NCBI GenBank assembly: GCA_013433145.1
Contig: CM024186.1
Location: forward strand, 3,104,001 to 3,168,000
DNA length: 64,000 nucleotides
DNA from: Ascaris suum
Lineage: Eukaryota > Nematoda > Chromadorea > Rhabditida > Ascarididae
Direction of reading: 5' to 3'
Part shown: positions 20,215 through 32,529 of the stretch, in pieces
Layout of the letters: the number at the start of each line of letters is the position of its first letter
Numbering within the stretch: position 1 is the first letter of the stretch
Position numbers and translations under genes: made by a program
The notes under the pieces: model-generated
What the model saw: the letters and a program-made list of their open reading frames with translations, nothing else
What the model was told of the DNA's origin: nothing
Database searches by the model: none

Positions 20215-22665
20215 TTGCTTAGCTCCTAGAACAACTATGAATCTAAGTTGCGATGTCGCAACTTCGTTAAAGGTGTTGAAGGGCACAATTACGGTGAGAA
20301 TGATGTCGTACACCAACGCTTTCGAAGTTTGAGCTCTTTTCTGAATACATTCCATTCTCGACCGTCGAAAAACATCAGAGATGAAGGATTTTCACATGGT
20401 TTTGACATCGATATATGCTGCGACTTATAAGGCATTTTTTGACTTGTGAATCTGTCAACGACGAGAAATGTAGCAGAAATATTTAGCCTCTTCGCTCAAT
20501 TCTAACGATTTATTCCATTGCAATTATTTTTAATGCAGAATCACAATAGTCATTTTGTACAGTTTCCTATTGACTAACGAAGTGTGGAGTATTCCAAGCA
20601 AGTTTTAATATGAATATGTATTCATTCTTCAACAGCAATGATTCTGGCACTTCTTGATGATGTTTGTACTAAGTGATGTTTCAACACTTTTTATTTGTTC
20701 TGCGAGTTCAATAACGACTGTTGTTCTTTCTGAATGGTCACTTGACCACTCAAGATGTCGTTGAGCGATCCTGAGTGGTCAGTCAGTTGCAAGTTTCCTT
20801 TCTGCATCATCCTTTTTCTTTCGGAAATTTTCTTTCTGCTTCATCTTGCCATTTTTCCAGGTTTTCCTTCTTCATCATCATTTCCTTCTTGCAAATTCCT
20901 CTTCTCTATGATCTGTTTTTTGCAAATTTTCTGCTCCCATCGTCATTTCCTGTTTGCAGAGCCCTCCGCTGCATCACCGGTTTCTTTTTCCATTTTTCTT
21001 TTCTATGTTATGTTTTCCTTTTGCCGTTCGTCCTTCATCCGTTACTCTTTGTAATTTTCTTATCTGTGCCATACTTTTCTTTTTTGCAAATCTCGTGCCT
21101 TCGTCATGTTTCCCGTTTTCCGAATTTCTGCATCACTTCTCCACCAACGTTTCCTCTTTGCGAATTTCCTTGCTCCATCATATTTTCCTTGTTGCAGGTT
21201 TGCTCACCATCGTTTCTTCTCTAAAAATTCTCATCTGCGTCATATTTTCCTTATCACAAATTCTCGTTCTGCATCATCGTTTCCTGTACGCAAATTTCCT
21301 TTCTGCCATGAACCATAGAGCACCGCTGTAATGCATCGATAACCACGAACCAGTGCACAGAGTCTTCGCGGTGCAAGCCAATTTTTATCCTCTTCTCTCG
21401 GTTCTTCTGGAACATTTGCTAGTCGCAAAAGCATATTTTATTGAATGAAGAACTCTGATGAGTCATGGTGGGACTTGAGCCGCGAACCTTCCGTATCCGA
21501 GAAAATACATGAGAGACTGTGTGGAGCGATTTTTCGAAACGGAATCTGAAATGCACATTTCAAATGAACTCATAAATTTCGTTGAAATTGGGAAACAAAT
21601 CTTCAGTTCGGAATGTACGAAAGAGAGCACAAGGAAGACGTCCACTATGTGCTCATTTTGCCCAAAGAATCGGTTTCAGAAAGATTTGCTTCTCCAAATA
21701 GACGCTGTTTACAAATTCTCATGTCCCTGCAGCAAGCTCTTGAATTTTTATTTTGTTCTTATTTTTCTCTGTATTAAGCAGTTCGGAGGGGTAGGATACT
21801 ATTGCGGTTGCCGCGTGAGTTGCTTTTGTGTGTTAGAAACAATTTCAGGTTCCTTACTCTTACGTTCTGCAATTTCATGTCTGCGCAATCTCAAAACCTC
21901 ATATCACATCGGTCCGTTGAAACCTTTGGCTACCGTATTTATGGGAGGATGAAGTTTGTTACGCACCTCGAAGAGTCGTATTTTTGGTCGCCGACGCATT
22001 ACAGTGTTAATCTGTGGTTTACGGCAGGAAGAATATTTTCAGAAAGGAAACCATGATAAGAAAGGCAATTTGCAACTGACTGACCACTCAGAATTGCTCA
22101 AATGATTTCTTGAGTGGTCAACTGACCAGTCGGAAAAAACTCGTTTTGAGCTCGCAGAACAAATAAGCAAGTGTTCAAACATCACGTAGTAGAAACATCA
22201 TGAACAAGTGCTAGAATCATTCTATTTGAGAGATGAGTACGCATTCATATTAAAGCTATCTGAAATATTCCACGTTTTGTTAGTCGATGCGAAATAGTTC
22301 GAGCTGACTACTGTGATTGTGAATAAAAAATAGTCGCAATAGAATGAGTCGTTAGGACTGAACGACTAAGGTTCATATTTTCGCTCACATTTCCCTTATT
22401 CGATGCGGATTCGATATGTCAAGAAATGCTTTGCACGCCGCAGAATATATCGGTATCTAAACCATTTGAAACCATTTAAAGATGCTTCATTCCATAATGT
22501 TCTTCAACAATCGAGAATGGAAACTATTCAAAAAAGAGCTCATGATTAGTTGTCTTCCAAAAATGTTGCTGTAATGCATCATCCTCGTCCGTGTTTGCCC
22601 TCTTCGAGACTTTTCATGATGTTGCAACACCTTATATTCTATTTCTAATTGTTATCGGAGCTAAG
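20215..22665. mobile_element. Non-autonomous element with ~0.6 kb terminal inverted repeats
   Basis: The stretch 20215-20800 aligns with the reverse complement of about 22060-22665 along almost its whole length, with moderate divergence. Shared landmarks are GAGCTCTTTT(T/C)TGAAT, ATTCTATTG/ATTCCATTG, TTTAATATGAAT, CACTTGTTCATGATGTTT and GAGTGGTCAGTCAGTTGCAA. A further perfect 9-bp hairpin (GACCACTCA...TGAGTGGTC) lies inside the left arm. No transposase was recognised in the core, which holds a pyrimidine-rich tandem and a 147-codon plus-strand frame at 21509-21952 of unknown nature. It resembles a long-TIR or foldback type DNA element; the target-site duplication was not fixed. Confidence 0.7.
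20795..21315. repeat. Pyrimidine-rich degenerate tandem repeat
   Basis: About a dozen degenerate units of roughly 40 bp follow the pattern TTTCCTTCTTGCAAATTTCC plus TTCTGCATCATC on the plus strand. The stretch is almost free of purine-rich tracts, so all plus-strand frames are long and Phe/Ser/Leu-rich; these frames are composition artefacts. It sits directly inside the left inverted arm of the element. Confidence 0.8.
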
Positions 22666-22669
22666 GAAA

Positions 22670-24180
22670 TGACAGCTTCAGATGTGTCGTGCTCTAGAGA
22701 AAATTCTGCTGGAAGCAAGCTCACTCTGTAGAGCCGGAATGGCGAGCTTAGTTGTATTCGATTCTTGTGAAAATGTTCTTTTGCTGAATACGAATTATCT
22801 GTTGAAAGTTTAAGTAATGTTTATATCGAATATTGCATTTGGGAAATCTTAACGAAAGGTGTTTTTAGGCCTTCTTTCTTCTATGGATCTTTTACATGCA
22901 AAGCGAAGACTGCCCACGCAGTCCTTCCTTTTCCGGTTCATTCTCCCTCTCTCTTCAAATTCGTACTGTAGACACTATTGACAACCGGCAAGTTGGCATT
23001 ATTCACTAATACGTCGCACGATGCAAAATTTTGGAGATCAACCTAAAGCACTTTTAAAAATATATTGTTGATATTTGAAGATAGAAGATTAGTTTTACTT
23101 GAATCGACAAAGCACTCATTACGAGCAAATGTTTCTTCATACCACTACCACTTCCGTTTAGCTGAAGTTGTGAGGCAGCGTGAAGTGAGGGCTTAGGCTC
23201 GTCTCCTGCCCATCGGATACTGACGAGTCGATTCATCGTTGCTCCACCGCCCGCGTCCCAATGAGACCACTGGTCGGAATGACTCGGCAGGACAAAGTCG
23301 AAAAGCTGCTGGAGCCCTCTTGAAAGCGACCGCGCACTAATCAAAACTAAACGATGAATGAAATAGAAGAGATTTGCGAAATACCGATGAACTCAAGGAT
23401 AATAGGCTATCGAGCTCCTGTGGCCAAATAACGTACATAGAGAAGACTCATTCTCTCGATAGCGGTCAAGTATTACATCGAGAAATGCAAAATGGTTAGT
23501 TTGCCGTTGGCCGTTGCCACCAGCAAGCGTTTCTGTCATCGGCAATTGTGTTACACTGATGTTTGTCGTGTGTTGCATTCTCGTGAATTTTAGATTGGGT
23601 ACATCTGAAGCGGTTTTATTCAGGTGTCTTAATTATCCGGTGAACACGCCGATGTGTCATTATCAGAAGGAACTAATAGTTGATTCACATTCTCTCAGTC
23701 GACTTATTGCGCTTCCAAAGAAAGTCGACTCGTTCTTCGTTGCTTCAATTATTTTGACCAGTTCAGAAGATGTGTATCTCTATCTAACATAAAATTTCGT
23801 TGCCGGCTCCTTGATGCTTTATTTCCTGCTTCTTATTCTTATAACGTCTTTGACCATTCGTCGTCATTTTCAGCTACTCGAGAATCTCAAATCAGCTTTT
23901 AAAAAATTTGCTATTAAAAAAACTGTTGGTTCCCAAGTTTCTGTAGGGAAGGTGCTTTAGAATATTTCCCCATTCCATTTCTTCTATTTTTCGAAATTCC
24001 TCGTCCTTGAAAACACCTGACTGCAGCTCACTGCTTCATATTTTTACACACTTTTCTTCATTTGCTCGTCAAAAGTGAACTATTATTGCGTCTTTTGCAT
24101 ATTTATGGGTGTGCGTCCTTGTCCGATCGTTTCAGCTAGGGATTCGCTGAAGTCGGAGGTATTCGATTTGGTGATCATAG
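22670..24180. other. Spacer with one dispersed repeat, no confident gene
   Basis: About 23095-23345 shares two blocks with 41803-41935 (see that entry), but in a different arrangement. Frames at 23054-23344 (minus) and 23514-23792 (plus) are open but lack support. Confidence 0.5.
23095..23345. repeat. Dispersed short repeat (two blocks shared with 41803-41935)
   Basis: The block near 23277-23345 (ACTCGGCAGGACAAAG ... GACCGCGCACTAA) matches 41806-41882. The block 23095-23145 matches the reverse complement of about 41885-41935. In copy B the two blocks are adjacent; here about 130 bp lies between them and the order is changed, as expected for a small element with inverted ends. Confidence 0.55.
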
Positions 24181-24188
24181 TATAACCC

Positions 24189-25008
24189 ATGGGCTTACCT
24201 GCTATTCTTCGAGAAGACTTATCAACGTTCAAGGTGGGCCAAAAATTTTTACGGAATTTACATCAAATCTAATTCGAGTATTACATCGGTTGAGGGATTA
24301 AAAAACGAACTTTTTGCAAAATGTTTGCACAAGCAGTTGAATCTTTCGAAATATTCTTCAAATTTTGGTTTATTCCTTAGAAGTAGTGAAGTTAGTCGGT
24401 CAGCTCAGATCACTTCAAAAGGCGCATCTCATGACCGTTCATGTTTCGCAAACTTCTTGGACTTGTTCATATCCCTTAATTTGGTGCTGCGAGTACTGAA
24501 TCCTGTATGGTCCCACTTTGTTATACTATTACTTTTCGTTTTATTCACATCACTTATCGAGTTATGTTATATCGATAGCAGATAACAGAAGACGAACGGC
24601 CGAAGTGTATGTGGATTTGACGGAATGTGCGGGAAGCGATCGTTGCCTATATGTGGCGAAGCAAAAAAAAGCGAACGATTTGCCACTGATGCATCTGCGG
24701 TGCAATTTTTGCGATAGCCGAGGTGAGTATCAACTTATTACATCACATCTTTCATTTATAAATTAAAATAGTACATTGCATGGGTAACTATGAACCATTA
24801 AACTTTTCTTCCTCAATGTACTTTTGTTCGACGAAAATGTATTTTTTTTTTTAAATTGCACAAAGCATTTGTAGAAAGTGAATATGTGAATGATCTTCGC
24901 TATGATCATGGCTACAAAAAAATGAAGAGGAAGGGAGTGGTGTTTCGATCTAAGTGGGTGGGTAAAGTGTTGATGAATTCACGAAAGCCATGTCCAGCCA
25001 AATGGAAT
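24189..25008 (+). CDS. Candidate small Cys-rich gene, incomplete model
   Basis: There are three exon candidates. 24189-24233 has an ATG, reads MGLPAILREDLSTFK and ends at a GTGGGC donor in phase 0. 24582-24722 has four cysteines, with CNFCDSR at its end, and a GTGAGT donor in phase 1. 24866-25008 begins in phase 1 after CACAAAG, reads a basic stretch (YKKMKRKGVVFRSKWVGK) and ends at GTGAGA in phase 0. The second and third join cleanly. The first does not join the second in phase, so an exon is missing or the first is unrelated. The Cys pairs suggest a zinc-binding fold, but I do not recognise the family. It could be a gene or a mobile-element relic. Confidence 0.35.
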
Positions 25009-25079
25009 GTGAGATTATCTGTGTTAATTTTTTTTGAAGTTTCACAACGCTTTGAGTTGGTCACTGTATATTAACCACT

Positions 25080-28000
25080 ACTTTGCACAGTTACAATGAC
25101 CATTGATTTATGAAGCATCAACTGAATTTTGTATGATTGATCATCCAGTTGTTAGAATGGATCAATTTAACATCCTTTGCTGAGAAGCGAAACAGTTGCG
25201 CCGATTGAGGTGGTTGTCTGAAATCGTTTTTCATGACCTCAAGCCTCGTTAGCCTTATTTATGTTCGCCGCCAGTGGAGATAAAATGTGTCGCCTGTTGT
25301 TAATAAACAGTTTGATATCAGTACCAGGCACATGAGCCTCTGAAAAAATTCTCCACCATCACCGATCATAACAGCATCGTTTTCAGCATCTTTTCCCATG
25401 GGTGAGCAAAAACGGCTGGAGAATGTCATGAGTTTACTGATGACTGGTCTTTGGCAGTTATTATATTCTATGACCGCAAATGGACAAATTAGTTCAAATT
25501 AGTTCCTTAGTTCTATTGACAATGAGGATAAGTATTCCGCTTTTAAAGCTATATTCGTTATGTAATTGAATAGTATTTCCATTTGAAAAAAACTTCGAAA
25601 TTTGCTACCATACTTCCACAATACTTACATCGGTGAAACTAGGGAACATTTCCTTTAAGCTGACATGTGCGAACCAGGCAGTCCAGAGGTATTTGTCAAA
25701 TATTTGGTTGAATAGGGAATTCGATGCAACATGTTTGTGAGCAAATACATGTAATTCACCTTAAATTGAAAAAACGTTTCCATAAAATTATTGGAAGCAA
25801 ATATCATGTAAATTATACATTCGAGGCATTAGGAAACAAAAACAGCTTCTTCGCCATTGCAGACGCTGAAAAATCTCTAATTATCGTAAACTTTTTCTCT
25901 AAATTCTTCAGCCAAGATGATTGAAGTCCACCCACAATTAGCCATAATATACCTCAGTTACCCGAGTTTTCAACGGACTCGTACAGGTTTTGTTGTCAAG
26001 GTAAATTACAAACGAAACAATAGAGTCTCGTTGACTTCTGGAAATGCACCTTCAGTTTTTTTAAAGTGCACAACTATGCTTCTTTCCCAACTCACCTGGC
26101 ATGCTTTTTCCACGCTTTTCTTGTTGTACGCTATCATCTTTTCTCGAAAATGGCTTATGTGACTGCTCTACTTGAAAACCTTCTATCCAGTGAAGCAAAA
26201 AAAAAATCATCTGCAATTCTAACCGTGGAGAAAGGCAAAGTAATCGAATATATTTTAAAAGATGTTATAGTGGGAAATTTTCTCTACGCTTTATCAATTT
26301 CACTCAATAGGGTTCCCTTCCAGTGCTGTCCTCAACCACCAGGTAACATCCACAATGAGCGACAAAACCTCAGCTTTCGGGCAAAAAATTCCAACTGCAG
26401 AAGTCTACAAAGATTATACTGAAAGCATTCGACAGAGTATTTCGCAATAAAACTATTGCTCAAGCATAGTGGATAGGATATGTGCGAGCGGTTGTTGAAA
26501 TAGACCAGGGCTTGGTGTATCATCCGTTATTATCAGTAGAATCCCTTCAGGTATATCGTTTGAATTTTGCTAGTATCCTTAATCTATGGTTAGGTAACCT
26601 TCGTGCAAAACTAATGTTTTCAAAATTTTCATAAATATCTCAAAAATTTAATATCTTCCAAATGTTCTTATCAGAGGTTTTCTTATGCTGCAAAGAGATC
26701 TCGACCATTTACTTGAATATTTGATTTATGGCCACTAGATAGGTTACATTTTAAAAAATGTGCAATCCTGCATCTTAGTGTTCTTTATAAAATTTGATAG
26801 AATAACTTTTGTGGTAATTTCGTCATTGGTGATTACTAGTGCTCACACATCAAAATGTACACTTGGAATCTAATTTCGTTATTATTTTCGAACTTTTGTG
26901 AATATTAAGGGCATCGAAATGTATATAATGCCTTTGCATCACAAACACCCATAGCATTTTGTCAAGTTCGAAAATCGTTCATCGTGTTCGATTCTTTTAT
27001 TATGCAGCTGATATCAGCTAATTTGAGAAAGCTTAAAAAGTGTCTTTGTCACGCGCTTTTCATAAATTCGACTTTGAATCACCTGAATACCTGTGTTTGG
27101 AACTTTTCTCATTTCATGCTTCAAGGATGTGAACTGATTTTCATAGATCTCTTTCGATGAATGAGCTTTTCGTTGTTGGTCCTGAAGACTGTTACAGCAT
27201 AACAAACGTTTCCAAAGGTTATAGTGGAAATGTGGAAATTTTTGAATTAAGAGATCATTGCGAGAGCTTCAAAGAGTGTAAATTTTAAACAAACTGATGA
27301 ATTCCGTTACTGCTACTATTCTATGTGGGCAGAAGCAAAGATCGCGCAAATCATTTATTCATGGAACTCGGATGATATGGGCAATTTTTTTCCCTAACGA
27401 CCTTAATTTCATACCCAATAAGTGAAAGTCAACAGCGACACTCCCCGATTCGATTTTTTATTCCATTCTTGTAAATTTTATTGCAACATTTGAGTAATTA
27501 CAAATTGGATATGAAGGAATATTAAAAACTTTTATTTCTATGAATTTTATGACGAAAATTTGAAATTTTTGAATAATCAATCATATGTAAGAATTTAACT
27601 GTCTGTGAGACGTTTAATAGCCCAGTGAACGGATCAATTTTTGGAACTTCGTTGCAGTTGTGGGAAATATCTGATAGTTGAACAGCACACTGGGAGTTAA
27701 TGGCTCAAGGAGCAATTGCATTGCAAACAATCACACACAATTGCATCAAGCACATGAGTCTATTTTCCAATATGATGGTAACAGTAGTTGTATTTCGCAG
27801 TATGATATTAATAATAACTACATTTCGCAATAGAATAGTATTAAATAATTTCATTTTGCAATACAGCAATAATAACAAATTTTCAGAAATTGGCTGTCAT
27901 TTTGGTCGCTGTACATAAAATCAGAAAGGGGAATGAAGAGAAATTTGAAAAAAGTTACGAGAACAAGATTTGAAGAGGCTATCTTGCAATGTTCACGCCC

Positions 28001-30370
28001 ATTTAGTTTGCATCTCCAGCTTGAAGTACCTTGGGTGTGTTTATTGCTGAGCTTGACCTTATTTAAAGTTTTAAAAATTTCGAAGGTGAACAACGAGTAT
28101 CAAAAGTCAAAGGCCAATGACTTTGCGCTCATATCCTCATCAGTGCAAGCCTGTGTTTTCATAATTTTTAGTTATAGGTTCAAGCGTCAATTTTAGATCG
28201 CAAATTCCTTCTTCATCACTCTCAGTCGTGCAAACATCCCCGCATAAAGTGTTAATCTGCAGATCGCATTCATCACTATCAAATTTGCAAGATAAGTGAG
28301 TTTCTATTTGTGAGAGGCTCATCATTATCATCAGTGTTAAGTTTATTACTATCATCAGTGGTAAGCTTACTGTGATCGTAAGTGATAAACTACCATCATC
28401 GGTATCTTTGCTTTTATCCACCAACCGCTTCACATACTTACATGTCTTTTGTGTTGCTCGTTTTTCTTGTTTCAGCGAAATGACCATCAATCACTACTAA
28501 CTGCCGTTCAACGATCTAAGCAGACACAGTTTGAATGTTTCTTTGAAAAAGAGCAATCGGGGTCACTTCAAACGTGATTATGTATGAAAGATAATTCGAT
28601 AAAAAAGAGCAATTCACGTTTCGAGGAAGTGTGACGATTACCAGAGTGAATCAATAAATATTGCTCTTTTATTTTCTGGAAATGAAAATACCTGAGGAAC
28701 TTTGCTTACCTGGAATGGCAATGGACTATAGATTTACTATGAAAGTGCCTCAACAATGGTATGAGATGTTAATACCTATTCAACGGTTTTCCAGATTGCA
28801 TTGAAGTTGGCAAGAAATGACGCCAATTAAAAATTACGTGCTTAAAGGTGCTGCCACAGGACGGGAAGGGAAGACGGGAAGGAGGGAGGCAGGTGTAAAG
28901 ACTTTTTTTGACGGATGCAGTCTCCATTTCAATATGCAGGAACTTGAAAAAAAAACCCCTAAGGAAACACTGAGGATGCTAAATGAATTTGCAAAAGGTC
29001 CACTTTTGCAATGTCCATCCTCAAAGCAACCAGTTTCATAAGTTCCGAACCGATAAAAATTTACCCAATCCATTTTGCTTTTTGAATTCTCTGGAAACGG
29101 TGGGTTTTTCAATGGTTCTCGACCGGGCGTAAAATGCGGGCCAACCGGTCGCAATAATTAACCATACACTGGCTACACGATATGGGCTCCATTGGTATGG
29201 ATCGCTGTGTTCTATGTGTCACATTGATCAAATTTCGTGGTTCTATCGAAGTATGCGTATAAAATAAACACAAAATCATCGTTTAGGAAAAAAGTGGCGA
29301 AAGTGAGAAAATCATTTGTTCGTTGTTTATAAGTTTAAGTTAGATCATTCGTTTAAGAGATCTCTCTGCACTAGCTCAGGACTGCATCACTTTACTTCAA
29401 TATTTTGTGCCTGCATTAAGTATGCCAAATGATTTCCGTGTCGGCCAAAAACTTTGACCATGTTAGAGCCAAAAAACAAATAAACGGTTTTATTGAATAT
29501 ACAGTATGCTTAGCATTAACATGCCTATAGGTTATCACCAGTTTGTCCCGGAATGCACCTATGCAAGAATCGTGCTCTGATTTACGCACAATTCTTTGAA
29601 GGTCTTCTTAGTGCACGGGCCAATACCAGTGGTTGCGTTTCTTAAGATCAACATTGCAAACATCATGTTCTTTCATTCCCTGTTTCTCTAAAAAAAATGA
29701 TGATAGGACTCCGTCTGCCGCACCCTATATTCCTGTATTTTGTCCTTAGGATAATTCCGAGAATAGCGAACGGTAGTACGGCGAGCTGCTGTAAGCCATT
29801 TCCTTTGGTTGGTGATCGAATCGTGTGCACTGTCAATATCTTCCTTTGCTTTTTCCATCTCTTGGCCCACTTCGCGTAGCAGCTGTTTTGATGAGCTCAG
29901 ATTTGCTCCGCTACTTTTGTTGATTATAATGCACGGTCTCGAAATTAAGAACTTCGAGACAGTCTACAGCGAGCTTGAGTATTACGTGAAATATCCATTA
30001 AGTGCATTGCGTTGAAAATGACCTGGAAAGCTGACTCCGGAGAAGAGAGGAGACTAACTACAGTCATCGTTCTAATATGTGCAGGAGCCCTTTCCAGAGA
30101 CTTGGTGCTTTCCTTAAACTGAGAGCAATGTCAAGAGATGTGGTATGACAAAGGCGGCCGTTTGGCCGATTGTGGCTTGAAGCCATTGAAAGCATTCTCT
30201 GTCGCGTTGACGATCCTCGCGCACTTCGGTAGATTCAATTTTTTAATACTTCGATACCAGCAGACTGTCTCCTACATACCAAGGCGAGATCCATCTATCC
30301 TATTGAGTAGAAGTCGTGCCGTTGTTGTTGCATCCGAAATGCTGATTCCTCTGTAGTAGGCTAGTGAACT
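25080..30370. other. 5.3 kb without a confident gene
   Basis: AT-rich sequence with scattered short frames. The most protein-like is 28140-28490 on the minus strand, which is partly a low-complexity CATCA/TTATC repeat. 28817-29154 is open on both strands and slightly richer in GC. 29688-29870 (minus) reads a charged helix and may belong to the retroelement relic further right. None has matched splice sites. Confidence 0.5.
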
Positions 30371-30379
30371 GTTTTCTGC

Positions 30380-30860
30380 TCATGCACCACTGCATTGCGT
30401 TGCGTCGCGCTTGTACCTTATAGATTTTTTTGTAGTCGCATCCGGTTGCTTTTTGATACGCTCCATGAGAAGCGGTCTGCTCCCGTCGTTCGACTGATCT
30501 TTCATCATGTCACGACCGTCATCTATGACAAATGAAATGATGGCATCGTTCTCCATGAGAAGTGGATGGGCAATCCCACATGTTTCCGCGGGCAGTTGTC
30601 CGGATGAAAGGTTCTGGAGGCCGTGGATAAATACTTCGTCAGCTGACACCTGCGCCATATATATGCCCTTGTAGCTGTAATGGCAGCGACGCTGAAATTC
30701 AGCACAGTCCCAAATGATTGTTTCATGAGAAATGAAACATTGGTTTCGGCAAGGCATGCAGTCGGCCGTTCGTGTGAACTCAGTAAGAAGTTTGCTGCCA
30801 TCAAAAAGAATTGCTTCTCCATATTCCAGGACCTAGTTAATGGCTGGTTCGCAACGTTCA
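30380..30860 (-). pseudogene. Cys-rich relic, possible env-like part of a Pao retroelement
   Basis: Two overlapping minus-strand frames, broken by a shift, read one continuous piece: a helix-breaking start, then MPCRNQCF, a WDCAEFQRRC stretch and a long charged tail ending in a stop near 30380. It lies downstream of the Pao integrase relic on the same strand, where some nematode Pao elements (Cer7/Cer13/Tas group) carry an envelope-like gene. The assignment rests on position and cysteine content only; I cannot confirm a fusion-protein domain. It is decayed and not a functional gene. Confidence 0.35.
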
Positions 30861-31205
30861 CTAAAAATCCATAGGAGTATTGCACCGGATATGCGGTCGT
30901 CAATTTGTGCGCGCTAAGTGTGATCGTTGAAGAATATGTGGCCCTAGTCGTTTTTCTCTTTGCATCTGTTGCCAGTCAGTGAGAGTAATATTATGCATAG
31001 AGTAAGTGTCGTTGGCTACTTCTAGACTCCAGCGGAGAAATGCCCATGTGCAGAGTGTTCGCGTAAGCTGAGAACATTAGGTAGCCTTAACGGGCACAAG
31101 TCGCCTTGGCCATGCGATCCGTTGTTCAACGGTTCAGCGCTCATGCGGTGCAACTGATTGGCTGAGGAGGTCGGACGGACACTTCGGAGTGTTGATAAGG
31201 ACAGA

Positions 31206-32285
31206 GATGCACATGCTGCCGCGAAGACACGCGAGTGAGTTTCCCAGCTGGTAGAGACATGAAATTGAAATCCGTCTCAACGCAGCAACTCACAAAACTG
31301 TTAGATTTGACTTTCTGCTATAGCGACTATATCGTTCAGTCAAGTGGCGTGCCGTTCCTATGGAGGCGCAACCCTCTTACATTTTGTCAACATTACCCCA
31401 TCTTTATTGTTTTATGCTTGAATTTCTCCTCGCATCATCATTGGTTGTCAATACTATTGATGTTTGGCAATCTGTTCACGAAATGTTTGCATCTCCTTCT
31501 TTAACGCATCAGGAAAAACCTACCTCAGCTATCTCGACCTTGCATTTTCATGTTCTGGTGTACAATTCTTAGTTGCGTTGCGTTTGGATGTCGTCGGAAA
31601 GCACCGTAAGGTTTAATTACCTAAGCCTGAGCTGCCGGGCGATTGCAGGACTGAGTAGTGTCCCCCGAGCTTTGTGAATAAACTTGGGAGGAACCAACGG
31701 GGGAGTTGAGCGGATTAATTGAGAAAAGGAGGGAAGTGAATGGATGAGCCCTCTTCAAATCGTGCCAGTCTACTTATTAAGCACATTCATATATCGTTCA
31801 CTGCTGAAGATCTCGAGCCGTTTCAAGTGCAGAGACAAGTTGAAGAGCATAAAGAGGAAATATCGACGGCCAGCAAAACAATTTGCGGTAAACACCTGTA
31901 AACCCGCACCTGTTAGGTAGTGGTGGCTTGTTACTCTTCAGATACCTAGTGATCGGCAAAGGCGCAATCATCCGACACCTCCTTTTTCGTAAAAGTACTT
32001 GTATTGAACTTCGTTATAAGAAACCCTACTTGGCGTAATTGACGTTGCTTCCACTCGCGTAAATCAGCTTTATAGCGCCCATAGTTTATATCGTTTACGT
32101 CGCGCAACCTGGCCCTGAATCTTCATGGTTATTCCATGTGCCGCTTTGATATTGTTGGTGTAGTAACAAGCCTATATTACTTGTCAGTTTCATTGCACGT
32201 ACGTGGTGGCTCCTAAAGCTCCTAAACCTATTATTCTTTTCTCTAATGAACCTGCGATGTTGCTGTTTCCTTTTTTGTCGTCTAC
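31206..32285. repeat. Left arm of a ~1.05 kb inverted repeat around the Pao relic
   Basis: This arm aligns with the reverse complement of 34412-35436. Landmarks include GAGACATGAAATTGAAAT (31254) against ATTTCATGTCTCTAGCAGCTGG near 35374, the SL1-like leader, CTGAAGATCTCGAGCCGTTTCAAGTG, GTACTTGTATTGAACTTCGTTATAAGAAACCCTA and TTTATATCGTTTACGTCGCGC. Identity looks like roughly 75-85 percent, lower than between the two segmental copies. Confidence 0.8.
31610..31719 (+). ncRNA. SL1-like spliced-leader RNA sequence (inverted-arm copy)
   Basis: The 22 nt at 31610-31631 match nematode SL1 except for T at 13 and C at 17 and 18. The last three bases, GAG, are followed by CT instead of GT, so the donor is lost. 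The downstream body aligns with the other two copies (CGATTGCAGGACTGAG, GTGTC) and has AAACTTGGGA about 70 nt from the 5' end, where the Sm site of SL RNAs lies. It is probably a decayed member. Confidence 0.4.
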
Positions 32286-32529
32286 ATGCGACCCACAGTT
32301 CCGTTTTGTTCATGACAGTTGTCGCCTAGCAGTAAGTTTCTGGTGCTATTTCTTCTTATCACTCCAATTAGAAAGGTTTTGGCAGAGGTGCCAACTTGTG
32401 CGGGTAAATGGTACACTCTTGCGATGTTCGAAACTGGCAACTGTACATTCACAAAGGTGAAAATGAAATAAGAGAGCAAGTTTATGATTAAGAATTTATT
32501 AGAATCGTCGACTGCGTGTTTCTGTTAGT

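Noticed and set aside
20755..21331. Three overlapping plus-strand frames of 99-149 codons rich in Phe, Ser and Leu
   Set aside because: They come from a pyrimidine-rich tandem repeat inside a mobile element; lack of purine-rich stops explains the open frames, not coding.
21463..21500. tRNA-like T-arm (GGGACTTGAGCCGCGAACC on the plus strand)
   Set aside because: No matching anticodon arm, D arm or acceptor stem could be placed, and the T-loop consensus is not met.
28140..28490. 116-codon minus-strand frame with several cysteines
   Set aside because: Half is a CATCA-type low-complexity repeat, and no splice sites or homolog are recognised.
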